64,000 bases of DNA. Source: Pterobdella sp. o SKG-2022 (lineage: Eukaryota; Annelida; Clitellata; Hirudinida; Piscicolidae). The stretch is taken from assembly GCA_964035795.1 (NCBI GenBank), contig OZ038322.1, positions 13,160,038 to 13,224,037 on the forward strand. The letters run 5' to 3'. The notes below the pieces were generated by a model. It saw only the letters and a list, made by a program, of their open reading frames with translations. It did not search any database and was not told the origin of the DNA. Position 1 is the first letter of the stretch. Every line of letters starts with the position of its first letter. Made by a program: the position numbers and the translations under genes. This document shows, one piece after another, positions 17,011 to 29,507 of this stretch.

Positions 17011-20000
17011 ATGAGTTGTAAAACTCATCCTATAGAAATTTTGAATTCAAAATCAACAAAATGGTCTGTAGGATTACATGAGAAAAAGTTTGCCCAAAAG
17101 TTAGACGAAGAAGATAATTTCGGGCATTTTCGCGATAAGTTTTATTACCCCAAGAAAAAAGATCTCTATCACGGTGGGTCATAAACTTATATAATAATTT
17201 GAAACTATTTCAAGCTGAAAACATAGTTTTATTCAGTTTAAAACAAAGTTTGATATGATTCGATTCATATGCGTGCTTTTGAAAACTAAATCAGAGCGAT
17301 GACATAATTTCGCAGCTAAACAACATAAAATTTAGCTAAGTACTAATTTTATTGATTATCAATAAAAATATGAATTTTTCAATATAAAATTTAAGAATTA
17401 TTAAATATTTTTTGCAGTTGATTCAAAATATTTACAAAACGACAATGAGGAGTCTGTTTATTTGTGTGGCCACTCTTTAGGACTTATGCCTAAAAAAACC
17501 GAAAATTATGTACAAAGAGAATTAGAAAAATGGAAAAAAATGTATTTGAAATTTTTTTTTAGTTTTTCACCCATTCATATAAATTCCAAACATGTATCTT
17601 ATATGTAACTTAATGACGGTTTTTAAAATATCAACATCTCCGAACTTTACCAGACATATATATAATTTATGTTTCGACGTTTATTCAATACACTTATATA
17701 TTAAAATTTTTAACTGATATGGCAGAGGTGTGCAAGGGCATGTGCAAGGAGAACTGCCATGGGTGAGGAGTGATGAATTTCTTGTGCACTCGTCAGCCCG
17801 CTTGATTGGTAAGTTTAAGAAACTATACGGCATTTATATTTGAAAATAGTTCATTATTAGTTATACCTAAAACTCGAAAAAAAATTTTATTGAATATTAA
17901 AAGCTTAAAAATTTGAGTTATTTAAAAAGGTGATAACATTCAACGCTAGAAATATTGAGTTTTTGAAAAAGGTTTTTTAAATTGAACACTAGGGAACCTA
18001 ACAAGTACGAAACACTTTGTGATTTAAAGTTCGAAGTTTTGATGGTTTTGTCTAAATGTTGACATGAATTTTGCAAACGATAACTTTTTTGTATCTTACT
18101 TTTAACCAAACTAGCGTGTACATTAATTATTTTCTGGGACGAATTCAGATAAATTAAATATATAATTTTGAATAGTGAATAAAAACTATATAATGACCTA
18201 TATAATGAGCCTAAAGAAACTGTTTTTCAAAAAACTTTACAAAGTTAATTGTTTAATAAAAGAAGCTTGAGGTTTTAATTTATCTGAATAGATTGAGACA
18301 TGGTTCTTGAAATTAAACTTATATTATTGGAAATATTAGATAAATAAATTATGAACTGGAAAATAACTTTTGATGAGTTTAAGGTACAATATTACAAAAA
18401 AATTATTTATTTAGATAGAATAGATTTTTATTATGCATATTCAAATATGAATAAAAATATTGCTATCACGAACATTTGATATTCAACGGTTAAGTATTTG
18501 AATGCTGAAGTTTAAAGTTAAGCTTGAAGACTTTTACCTAAGAAATAAGTAGAAAAATTAAGAATGAAAAATGTTCTGAGAACACACAAGAAAAACAAGC
18601 TTTAAAAAAACTTAATTGTAATTATGCATGAGATTCTTCATACAAAACACAAAACATTTTTAATCGAGCTATTTTAGCATGATGCAAAATGAGTCATTTT
18701 AAAAATTCTAGCAAGGTTTATTTGGAAAATCTATTTCCACTGAGAGCTTGCAAATTTTTTACTTACGCTGTTCAAATTTTTACACAAAAATAGTTCTAGG
18801 ATATTATACAGAAAATAATAATAGCTGAAGTTGTCATTTCAAGGTGCCAAACCTAAAGAAACAGCACTGATGAACGCTCTGACCATCAATTTACACCTGC
18901 TCTTAATCTCTTTTTATCGACCGACTAAAGAGCGCTATAAAATACTTTTAGAAAGTTACGCTTTTCCTTCAGATCACTATGCAATTGAATCACAAATAAA
19001 GTTACATAACCTCAACCCTGAAGACTGCATGCTCTGTGTCAAACCAAGAGAAGTTTGTAACCTTTCTTAAATAAGTGATCTAAGTTATTAAAGTTCGCAT
19101 AATTTTGATTCATAATAATTTCGTTTTAATTCAACAAAAACATGAAACATCAGAGAGAAACAACAATAAGGATGGAAGATATCGTTGATACAATTAAAAA
19201 AGAAGGATCCTCAATTGCTGTTATAATGTTTTCAGGGGTCCAATACTACACTGGGCAAGTCTTTGACATGCAAGAAATTACTAAACTTGGGCATGAAAAA
19301 GCAAGTCATTTTTTCATTAAAAAATCTTATTAGTTACTTTCACAAATTTATTTTATTCAATTATTCCATATAGGGTTGTTACGTAGGATTTGATTTAGCT
19401 CACGCCATTGGAAACGTGCCGATGAGCATGCATGCATGGGGAGTCGACTTTGCTTGTTGGTGCACATACAAAGTAATTGAAAGATTCTGTTTAAATTCTC
19501 ATGATTTTTATTTACAAATGTTCATTTCAACGTGAAGAATTGTATTTCAGTATTTATGCTCTGGTGCCGGTGGCTTGGGTGGCTTATATGTACATGAAAA
19601 ATTCGATAGGGCAAACTTACCAAAGTTACATGGGTGGTGGAGTCATAGACTTGAAACGAGATTTTTAATGGACAATAGTAAGCTATTTTGTAGCATCATA
19701 TGTCGTTCAGACAAATTCACCAATTAATGATTTTTTAAAGTTCTTTAAAAATTAAAATTATGAAGTTTTGGATGTAAGTCAGGGAGCCCATGCTTACAGA
19801 GTCAGCAATCCTTCTGGACTTTTGTCAGCTTGTTTGCTAGCTTCTTTAGAAGTTGGTGGAAAAATAATACATTCAAACGTTCAATTATTAGATATATATA
19901 AAAGTAAAGTGTTTTATATACCCAGTAACTGGAGCGGACAACAGTCGGTCTATATTATTGACATTACTTAATTTTAGCTGAAAAAAGCAATTTTAATTAA

Positions 20001-21502
20001 GAAAATTTGTGAATAATCAGCCTCAAAAGTGTGAAGCATAAAAACACAACAATATTTGAAATCCATATATTCTATATTCATTAGTTACCTGATGACGATA
20101 TCTACGATATCGATTTCAAATATTTTCGTGTTTTTATGATTGAAAATTTTGTCTAATTATTCACAATGTTCTACGTTTCTAAACGCATTAACTATGTATA
20201 TTTTAAACTAAAGAATACAACAAACTTGATGCAACGGACAGCTTCAAGCATGAACGTTGTCAAGGGATCTTGTTCACAATATTGATTCATTAGTTGATGA
20301 GGATACAGAATATATCAAATTCAAATATTTTCATGTTTTTGAAATTCATGATTGAGAAAACTTTTTATAAACAGGGATTTCGAGCTAAATCCAACTCGAA
20401 ATTATCGGAATCCACTGCTCCCACATTTGTGAAACTTGCTAAGTCGTTTTCAACTTTCATGGTTGTCAAACCAAATGGCTATGATGATAAAATATTAGTT
20501 TTTCAATACTTGCTACCGGTATCTTCTGGTATCCAAGTTATAACAAAAAAGCAGCTTTAACTCAACTCTATTTAGATGGAGTTTTTTGTCAATTTTTTCA
20601 AAAATATTCAAATGTAAATGGATTGAGACTGTATTCAAAGAATCATAAATTAATTATTATTCTTATAACTTTGAAACATCAGTTTAAATATTCAAAATTG
20701 ACTCCAATTTTTTGAAAAACACACAAAGTACAGTTTTTCAAAAACACAGAATTAACAAAAACAAACTAGAGCAAACGTTAAATTTGTCTAAAACATATAT
20801 TTGATTTCTTCATCTCTGTGAAATTTTTATGAACAATTTTTTTTATATTCTTCACAAAATGAGGTTTTTTAAAGATAATTTTATTATAAAGAAACTAAAA
20901 TTTTTGAAAAATTTAACTTTGTCATATTTCATATTAAAAACAAGATACTTATGATGTTTCTAAAAAAACACATTTTATGAACAATGAAATAAACATATTT
21001 GAAATGCAACATAAAGGTTTTCGATGAAGTTGATATGACAGAATATAGAAACAAATCATTGTTAATGTCAGCCTATTTTGAGAATTTGGTGATGAGCTCC
21101 AGGTTAGTTCACAATTATTACTCATATGAAAAAAGGCATCTGTTAAATTTATTCATTAATTTTTATTCAAAGTTTTCACCAATATGACACTCATATGTGT
21201 AAAGTATCATTTTTTATATTTGAAATGATTTTTATCTAAATGCTGAGTGATTGAAGTTTAAAAAATAATTTTAAAAATTAACAAAAATTTAAACATTTTA
21301 TTTTAAAAATTTAAGGTATTATGACAGAGAAGATGAAAAATCTCAAAATATACTTCAAACAAAATCTCATGATCCCTTCCCAAAGATCAAAATCATAACC
21401 CCCTTCAACCCTAACGAAAGAGGATGTCAGTTCTCAATCGTATTCAGTAATGCAAAGTCTTTCATTCCCATATTCAAGGAGATTTCTGCTCGTGGAGTCG
21501 TT
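17011..21502 (+). CDS. KYNU: kynureninase, C-terminal exon not found
   Basis: A PLP enzyme that cleaves kynurenine and 3-hydroxykynurenine to anthranilates plus alanine in tryptophan breakdown. Ten exons: 17011-17173, 17418-17541, 17726-17808, 18844-19052, 19154-19300, 19374-19472, 19551-19677, 19766-19851, 21017-21102, 21316-21502; 437 residues. Diagnostic stretches: [75 protein letters not shown] with the PLP lysine at residue 275, and [10 protein letters not shown]. Intron 5 needs a GC donor (GCAAGT at 19301). After RGVV the frame meets a donor at 21503 (otherwise it reads 12 more residues to a stop), and the usual last 40 or so residues, which carry the conserved IR-x-APVPLYN substrate-binding part, are not visible before the next gene. 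The gene may therefore be truncated by the LINE debris that follows. Confidence 0.88.
19990..20370. repeat. dispersed repeat family B with internal inverted pair (kynureninase intron 8)
   Basis: Contains 'cataaaaacacaacaatatttgaaatc' around 20040 and its approximate inverse around 20115-20148, with 'agttacctgatgacgat' between. A partial further copy follows at 20285-20365. Related sequence is at about 9630-9730 ('cataaaaacacgaaaatatt', 'catcatcaggcgac') and weakly at 15718-15780. Confidence 0.5.
20375..20575. repeat. dispersed repeat family A, copy 2 (kynureninase intron 8)
   Basis: Shares 'cgagctaaatccaact' and 'gaaattatcgga' with the copine-intron copy, plus the later 'accaaatggctatgat' and 'aaaaaagcagc' segments, in the same order and direction. 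Confidence 0.5.
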
Positions 21503-21627
21503 GTGGGTCTTTTTCACATTTATAAGCTATGTTTAACTGTAGATTATTAGTTATGAGTAGGTGATCTGTATGTGTATGTTTATATGTACGTTTATGTCTA
21601 TTTCTGATGATTGGAGAAACTTTGTTG

Positions 21628-21777
21628 GTTTTTCTCAGACTCAAGCGCAATCTTCTGAAAGAAAATATAACGGAGTATGACCGAGATTTAAGTTGTAGTA
21701 AATGTGAGAGACCATGTCTGAGCAAGGCTGGCTTACTGAGTCATCAAAAGCTCCATCGACGTTGCGTGTGCGACTAA
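21628..21777 (+). mobile_element. LINE 3' fragment encoding the C-terminal zinc knuckle
   Basis: The frame ending in TAA at 21777 reads ...YDRDLSCSKCERPCLSKAG then LLSHQKLHRRCVCD. A C-x2-C pair, the 'C-S/K-x-G-L-x-SH-x-H-x-C' spacing and a stop just behind it are typical of the last residues of many invertebrate non-LTR retrotransposon ORF2 proteins. Only this tip is preserved. It starts some 125 bases after the last kynureninase exon, so the insertion may have removed that gene's end. Confidence 0.65.
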
Positions 21778-22735
21778 TCATGAGAGGGACAGTTCAGATT
21801 ACGCTACACGTCAGAACTCTGTACTCAATGCCATTTAGTAATGTTTGTAGAATTTGCGGCAGCTTGCAAAAGTATAAGTAAATGGACATATAAAAGTTTT
21901 TCGATCTTCAAGTTACGAAAAACTTTAATACTAGTTTCTGCTAGGACATATGTATGTGTGTTTCTGAGTCGCCCCAAAGTATGCCTTCGCAGCACAATAG
22001 TTCGTGATCAAAAATATAAACATCTTATTTTCAATTGAATGAAAATGAAACTTTTCAAATAAAAATCGAATCGTTACAAGCAAATCTCTGCATTTTAATA
22101 AAAATTCACAAGTTATTTTTCTTTCCTTTAACTTTTCCATCAGTAAAGTGCTGATAATCATAAAATATTTATTTTGATTTTCAGACTCAACTTTTATTCA
22201 AAATTAAATTATTTATCAAAAGCATACTTATTGTTGAATTCAATTCAAACAGTTGGACAAAAGAGAACCCAATTCATTACGATTCTCATTCAACCCCTTT
22301 TACAACCGTTTTGTTGATATATTCAATTTTATAGAAATTCTGGAAGCTTCTATTGAATTTACTTCTAAAATATAAATTTCTAAACAATAAAGATTAAGAA
22401 TCAATGAATATATTTTATTTCATATTATAGTGCTGTAATATATAAAACATCGTTTTTTACCATACTTCTACTGCATTTGTTAACATTTTAGATAGTTCTC
22501 ATGAGATTTCTGTAATAACAAAAAAGCGTTGTGGTTTTTTAAAGTTTGAAACATTTTGAAAAAATAAATATAAAATTTGGCTAAAACTTTATAAAACGTT
22601 CTTAAAATGTATATTCTTCAATTCGGTTGGTTGGTAGGCTTTGCCAAGTAGGACTATACTTAGATTAGCTCTATTTCAGAGGTTTTAAAAACGTTTTAAC
22701 TGATTAGTTTGAAGTTTACCAAGATAATTTTTTAA

Positions 22736-23280
22736 TCAATACTGCGTTTTTTTGTAACATGTTCTATCAGTTACCGTGGTTGAATGAAGTTCAATCCAGG
22801 TATCAGGTCGAATAGAAAAGTCTTTCATAGGCCATTTCAGAACATTTTTGTAGCTAAGACGTGGCTTACCTAATGAGCTACTACCTTTTTCTAGTACATT
22901 ATGAAAAAGAAATCGAAGGAAGCGGTAATTTGGCATGCGGTTCAAGTGTTCAGCCCAGCCCAAACGATTAAACTTCAAGAGGGAAGAGAGAATTGAAGCC
23001 AGTAATCTCAAATAGCTCCTTATTTGTCGGTTTGTCTTTCCAGGTTTTTCCTAAAAAGCACTGAGTCTAGACTTCTGTTTTCGATATGTTGTTCAAATTA
23101 CAGTACCATAAAGAAAAATGCCAAGAACACATACTTCTTAAACTTTGACCTTAGTGAAAATGCTTTGATGCTGATTTTTACAAACACGTTTTGATAGTCG
23201 ATTAAAGGCTGTATAAGCCTTTTCTATTCTGAGAGTGATTTCATAATCAACACTCGTGCTTTAAGATAGCAAGGGACCAA
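22736..23280 (-). mobile_element. non-LTR retrotransposon ORF2 C-terminal fragment, reverse strand
   Basis: Reading the minus strand from 23280: AFNRLSKRVCKNQ, a KVKV / YGTVI segment, then LGWAEHLNRMPNYR, a SLGKPRLSYKN segment and MKDFSIRPDTWIEL. The order 'L-G-H-..RMP.R', 'LK.F.I.P..WE' and a terminal DR is the conserved region after the polymerase in LINE reverse transcriptases. Several in-frame stops occur, so it is inactive. The catalytic part is absent. Confidence 0.72.
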
Positions 23281-24419
23281 GTTAGGTGAAAGCATCAACT
23301 TTTTTCTAAAAATATACATTCAATTTAAAATTATTTTTTTAGAGCCTAAAGAAATGAATAAAGTTTTTTTTAGGTTCATAGTGAGACTAAAATGTTTGCT
23401 TGCCTTACTGAAGCAGTTAAGATGGTTCTGTAGATGGCTTGAAGAAGGATGAAAATAAAATGGGTATTAGTGAAACAAAAAGAATTCATTGAAAATTTGA
23501 ATAAAAGAGTGTTAATTTCAGTATTTTGCAAAGAAATATCAAAATATTATAAATTGAGATATGTTGGTGAGCCAGTATTGAAAGTACTTAAAGCCAAGCG
23601 ATCAAGTGAAAATGCTAATTTTATGATAAATTAGATCAAAAAGATTTCACCTCAAACAGAAGTTGAATCAATTTTTTTAACAGTTAAAATGATTTAAACA
23701 TCACAAACATTTTGAAAAAATCAAATTTTCTGTTGAAATTAAAATTATACAAATCTTGTTTTTTTATTTATAACTTCATCAATATTTTACATTATGTTAT
23801 TATAATAAAGTTTATTTGTTTTTAGCATTTGAATAAAAAAATAGAATAGTTTATGTTTAATATAAAATAAATAAATCAATGGTGAAGATTTTATGGGAAA
23901 CCAATAGATAGATTATTCAAGTAATTTAAAATTCTTTTGATATTTAAAGATTGGAGTTGGAAGTATGAATATATTAACTGACGTAGATTAATAATATGCC
24001 TTCAACATTATTGAGTAAGACTGCTCAAGTACTTGAAAACAATTTAGAATAATAAGATTAAAGAAGGCAAAATGCATAATAAAATTTTTGGTGTTTTATT
24101 TTTATAAATAGAAAACCAATATGGGATAAATTGAAAAAATTTCTAGTGCATCCACTGTTATACAATATTTCGGAATTTCAATGACTTGACAAAAGTCAAG
24201 AACAAATTCAAAACTTATTCATTAACAAATTATGCATATTAAACTGAAAATTTTGGTTTTTTCTTAACAATAATTGATAATTTGTTCGACAAATAACCCA
24301 AAAGATAAAATAGTTCAGCTCAGATAAGATCATTCTCAACTTACTCATGAAAACAATAAATAAAGTAATTTAAATTTAGAAAAAAATCAACATTAAAAAA
24401 TTATGAAATTGTTCAAAAA

Positions 24420-24899
24420 TTAATTTATGAAGATCTTAGAAATAAAACATTTTGAAAAGGCGTCATTGACACCGCTTCTTGAATTAATTAGATGCCAGCT
24501 ATTTGCTATTGCAGTTGGACTTTTGTCCCATTCAAAATCAAGTGCCTAGCTATAAAGGCTCAAGAAAAGTTATTTGGATATTGTTTTAAATGTTCTACAA
24601 TATTCGATAATTTTCCATGAATCATGATTTTGATCTTATTCCAGTATTTAAATAATAAATAGTTGTTTAAATAATGTTTCGAATTCTATCGATTAAGTTT
24701 TACCTTTCGACTTGTTAAGAAGAAATAAATTTTGATTTACTTTATCCTTAAAAAGCTCTAAGCTGTGAGTATTACGACAGTAACCTATTTTTTTATTAAG
24801 TCGGTTCCTGTTGTAATCTTCACGGAGAGTGGCTTGACAGACACAGAAGTATAAAGTTTGGAAGATTAATATCCCAGTTGTGACGGTTATACTCAACAT
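24420..24899 (-). CDS. possible small secreted protein, two exons
   Basis: Not recognised. Exon 1 (24899-24741) begins MLSITVTTGILIFQTLYFCV, a good signal peptide ending near CVCQA, then a basic segment with NRNRLNKKIGYCRN. A GTAAAT donor after codon 53 joins in phase 0 to 24545-24420, behind a TAG acceptor, which adds 41 residues beginning ALDFEWDKSPTAIANSW and a TAA. The predicted product is 94 residues with four cysteines, two of them in the signal peptide. If the donor is not used, exon 1 reads on to a 68-residue product ending at 24693. Its less biased amino-acid composition is the only evidence beyond the signal peptide. It stands alone between the LINE debris and the SLC46 gene. Confidence 0.38.
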
Positions 24900-25838
24900 T
24901 GATGAACATTTATTAAAGTTTGAAACACATTTTGTAAGAAATTTTATGTTTTAAATAAAATTAGATGTGTGCATGTTTTATTTAACTAAGTATCGGTTTT
25001 GTATTTTTTCAATTTATTTCTTAATTTATGTTGTTCATCAAATATATTTTTTCAAAAACAGCTTTATTTTGAATATATATATAGACTGAAAAGTTCCATT
25101 TCTCAGAAAGGCTTTTGAAAAGGTCAAACCACATGTTTTCAAAAGTTAAAAAAAATATAATCTGCCCGAAAAATGATTTTTTGTTTGATATTTTTTAAAA
25201 ATCAAATTTAATATAAGAACAAATATCAAATTTTTTTCTGAAATTCAAACTAAAATATCATGGTGACAAAGGCAAGCACTTGACGAGTGCAAATACTCTA
25301 GTCGGGACTTTAGGCTTGCTACATGATATGCAGCAATATACGTTTATACATACAATGTTTACTCATTCTGAATTTTACTACTGAGCTTCAAAAATACAGA
25401 AAATTTAAATTAAAGTGATCAATGATTGAGGTCTTTCAGGTTTAGTGAATGTTGGTAAAAATATGCAGTTTTATGAAAATCGATAGGTTTTAAAATATTC
25501 ACTACAGAATGTTTCATCTAATTCATGAATAACACTTTGGCTTGAAAAATAATCGCGTTCAGTATCTTTCATGTTTGTCTTTCATATTGAAAAATCTAAA
25601 TCACTCTTTTTGAGGAGAAATCAAAAAAATCATTTTATATATGTCTAGTTATATGATGTTCGAACACGGCACTTTATAGCACTGATATTGCTTCGACAAG
25701 ACTCCGCAATATAGGAAAGAGTTCAATAGTTGGAAGCAAGTTTGATCAACACTTGAAGTTAATTGTATTAGAGTTTGTTGCAAATTCCTGTCCTTTATTT
25801 GATTTTTGGTCAATCTCTATCGAATTTAGTAAAATAAA
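24900..25838. other. intergenic stretch before the SLC46 gene
   Basis: AT-rich without coding signal or recognised repeat. It must contain the SLC46 promoter by position. Confidence 0.55.
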
Positions 25839-27793
25839 ATGGGCAATTTGATATTTAACTTCATAGAAAATCATGTATCAGAAATGATTTTCTTTTTTTT
25901 CAAAATTGGTGAGTCTATGTTGGAACCCTCGGTACGTTTATATTTGTACGAAGGAGTGTGCTTGAGTATATTGAAGTCTGCCAATGGAACAGATCAATGC
26001 ACAACCCAAGAAATTGCTCAAGATTTTGAAAATGTACAAATCTACGTCCAAGATGAAGCTTCGAAATATTTAGTGATCTATAAAATACTCATGAACGCTC
26101 CCGCACTGTTTTTAGGATTTTTCTGCGGTTCTTGGAGTGATATTATTGGCCGAAGAATACCTGTTCTACTAGCTCTAATTGCCACTAGTACAGCTGTATT
26201 TTTATATGCAATGAGTACATGGATAGAAATTGAAGGAGCGCCAGCTATTCCCTTGGTATTGTTTGGAGCTCTGATAAGAGGAGGTGTGGGCCGTTCTGCG
26301 GTGATAACTATGGCACTTTATAGCTTAGTGTGTGATCACTCAAACCAACAAAATAGAACAAAAAAGATTGGAAGACTGCTCTCAATGTCATATTTTGGAT
26401 ATTTTCTTGGTTCTTTGATCGTTGCTAAACTTCTGGAGTTTTATGGTTTCAGTTTCATATTTTTATTTGTCTTCATAGTCGATCTGTTTTCAATTTTCAT
26501 CGCTGTTTATTTCATGGAGAAAGATATGAAGGTAAAAATTAATACCTTTTTTTGAAAATTATTTCACTGAATTTTTCAATTCCTAAAAAAAGTTTATTTT
26601 ATGGTTTAAAAATGTTGATTATTGGAAAAAGATTTTTTTAAAAGCAAATCAAACGTACAATATTGATTATTTATGATTGCTTGTCCAGAATACGTTTTAA
26701 CGTTCAAAATACAGAAAACAAGTGTTGATATTGAGAAAGCTGAAATAAATGAAAATGTCTCTAGTGGAATGACATCTGAAAACAATACTGAAAAAAAAGA
26801 TGACGCTGATATGAATGAAAAAAGACTTGAAAACGCTGATGGAGAGAAAGAAAAGTTTTCCAAAAAAATGATGCCCTTCAAAGCCTCACACGTCGTGAGC
26901 TCTGTCAAAGTGAGATTATTTTTCTCAACTTCGAATTTTTTAATTAAATTGTACTTCATTAAAATTAACCAAAGGTACTGACTCGCCAAAGACCAAATCG
27001 AAACAGACTTTATTTGTTGATCTTTCTGTTCATTTTATTTGCCAATCAGACGTGTAGGTCAGGCGAAGCGGATGTAACGCTATTGTTTGCAGAAGTTCCT
27101 CCCTTATCTTGGAGAAAATCCATGTATGCATATCTTCTTGCTACGGATTATGCTCTCCTAGGACTCACTGTTTTGTTGTTGCTACCTTTTTTGATAAGGT
27201 TTTTCAAATTCACAGATTGCAGACTTATCATGTTTGGCTTGTCTTTTAGAATTTTGAGGCTTTTAATATTATCTATAAGCAAATCGACTTTTGAAGTTTT
27301 TTCCTCAACCATAATAGGAGCTCCTAGCGCTTTGATAATTTCTTGTTGTAAGGCATCAATCTCAAAGTTGGTAGAAGAAAACGAGAGAGGGAAGGTATTT
27401 GCATTGGTTTCGTGTGCGGAAACTGTTGCAATACTCGCCGGCAGCATTATTTTTGTCAGTGTTTATAATAGCACTAAAAACTTTTTTTCTGGTAGTGTTT
27501 TCGTTTTTGAAGCTTTATTTTTTGTTTCTTTGTTGATGTTAGTCTACCTGGTTGGAAAAGATATGAGAGCTGCATCAGAGTACAACGAAATGAACAATGC
27601 AAATGTAGGCGATAATAACAACATGCCACAATGTCCAAGTTTTGAACCTCAAAAATTCTCTTCAATAAACATTGAAGCAACAACTTGTAAAGACCCGCCT
27701 TTTTCTAAGAATCAGATTATAAAAGAAAATGATTTAATGCTTCAAAGTAAGAGAAGAAATAACCCCTTCTATAATATGGATCCAAGCAATTAA
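25839..27793 (+). CDS. SLC46-family (proton-coupled folate transporter-like) major facilitator
   Basis: A 12-helix major facilitator of the SLC46 group, whose characterised members move folates and related solutes with protons. Three exons: 25839-26531, 26715-26909, 26975-27793; 568 residues. Family marks: an early VRLYLYEGVCLSIL segment followed by cysteines, motif A GSWSDIIGRR at about residues 97-106 between helices 2 and 3, and in the second half KASISKLVEENERGKVFALVS, which matches the SLC46 'S-lSk-V---E-GKvFA' block. Exon 2 encodes an acidic-basic cytoplasmic loop between the two six-helix halves; the last 60 residues are a hydrophilic tail. The start is the ATG opening the exon. The substrate cannot be inferred. 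Confidence 0.82.
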
Positions 27794-29507
27794 TACAAAT
27801 AGAAGCTAGAAAATACATAAAGAAATTTTTATGGGCCAATATTTGCATTTCAATTGATGGCAACTTAATTAATGACATTATTTGTTTTCGACTTCTTTGA
27901 ACATGTCTAAGAACATTTTTGAACACGCACTGTATTTCACATATTACTTTATGTCTCATATTTGAATTTATGCTTCAAAATTATCTATTTACAAAAATAT
28001 TTTTTCCCAAAAGACTTAAATGTTTTGTTTTCAAAAAAATATTTATTCTCTATAAAAATTTTGTGAAGTGAAGGAATTATTTTAAATTAGTTTATAATTT
28101 CGTTTTAAACTGGTGAAATGATTTTTTCCATATATTTTATAGTAGAAAATATTAGAAATAGAATTAGTTTAAAAACGTTTTGTCTTAGTATTGTTAAAAT
28201 TTTGAACTTATGGCGATTTTCACAAAACTTTTTCACCCTTCAACTTTCACAATCTCAATTTTTATGATAAATACTCAAATATATATACTAAATGTAATAT
28301 ATACATTTAAAGTGAAAGTTTCTGAAATTTGAAATTGTATTTTCGACCAGTATTAAAGTTGAATTTCAAATTTTTTTTATGGGAGCCTCTTGAAAACATC
28401 GTTCAAGATTGAAGTGTTTTCACTTATATACTCAAATTTTCAAGCTGTTTCAAAAAATTACATGGATTATGAAGTTTATGAAATTTTCATTCAATAAAAT
28501 TTTAAAAAACCAAAATTATCTCCAATTTCCAAATGAACGATTAATTTGATTTCTTAAAACTTCCTCAAAAACAGCAAAAGTATTGGATATCGAGGAAAGT
28601 GCATACATGCCCGAGAACTCACTATCCCCAAACACATCAACCTAACATCTCGTCAATGTGTATTGATCGCATATTGGATTGGTATTATGCAAAAAAAAAC
28701 TAAAATGCAACTAATAAAACAATGATTTAATCGGGTATAAGCGAAAAATATAAAAACCAATCTTTTCAATAGTGTTTTGAAATACTAAAATTTTTAGCAT
28801 AAAGTTGTGGTTTTTATGATAGGCTTTCTGGATAGGCAACTTCTATGTAATTCACGTATTTGTTTTTTATCAAATAAATATATTTTTTCTTTATTTAGTA
28901 ACGTCGTATGTTTTTTTGAATGTTACTGTATGAAATAAATATAACAAAACAAGTTTCACAACAGAATAACTTTCAAAGCGCCTTTTCGGTATAAAGAACG
29001 TTTTACCATAATTGTGAAGGCTCGACAATTAATTGCTTCCATGAACTTGTGATCTCACATTCAGATGCAAACACCTGTGAAGCTTCGATTAAACTAGACA
29101 TAAAGATCACCATAGCAATTTGTCGTCTAATGCTCAAGGCTTTAGTCATATAACTACTTTCAAAATGCTCTTGCTTCAATGTGTATGTTCAGCAATGCTT
29201 GAAATGCATTGCTATTGATTTTTCATTTGAGGTGAGTTTTATTCGAGATTAAAAAAACTTTTGAATTATTTATAATGAAAATAAACTGGAAAAATTTCAA
29301 AGATTTATTTCAATAATAAAATTTTAAATAAAAAGAAAAATTAAGGTTTAACCAAAAAATACTAATATTAGGTGTGTTCTTGTATGAAGAACCATTAAAA
29401 GTAAAGTAATTGAAACAAAAAAATCATATTCCATAGTAATAGTAATTATAACAAAATAACTTTGAAACACAGTAATACCCTTTTAGCTTTAAAAAATGTA
29501 AAGTACA
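27794..29507. other. intergenic stretch, SLC46 to STELLO copy 1
   Basis: No supported gene. On the minus strand 29149-29003 is a 48-codon frame that begins MTKALSIRRQIAMVIFMSS, resembling a signal peptide, but no second exon could be attached with confidence. The rest is AT-rich with no repeat that I recognised. Confidence 0.5.

Larger units (their letters stand above)
21503..24419. other. intergenic stretch after kynureninase, LINE debris
   Basis: Two LINE pieces in opposite orientation (about 21628-21777 plus, 22736-23280 minus) in otherwise AT-rich sequence. I searched it by eye for the missing kynureninase C-terminal exon and did not find it. An open segment at 23449-23634 has no recognisable relative. 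Confidence 0.55.

Noticed and set aside
24110..24175. HPLLYNIS as the missing kynureninase C-terminus
   Set aside because: Only a chance match of four residues; flanking residues do not fit the family.
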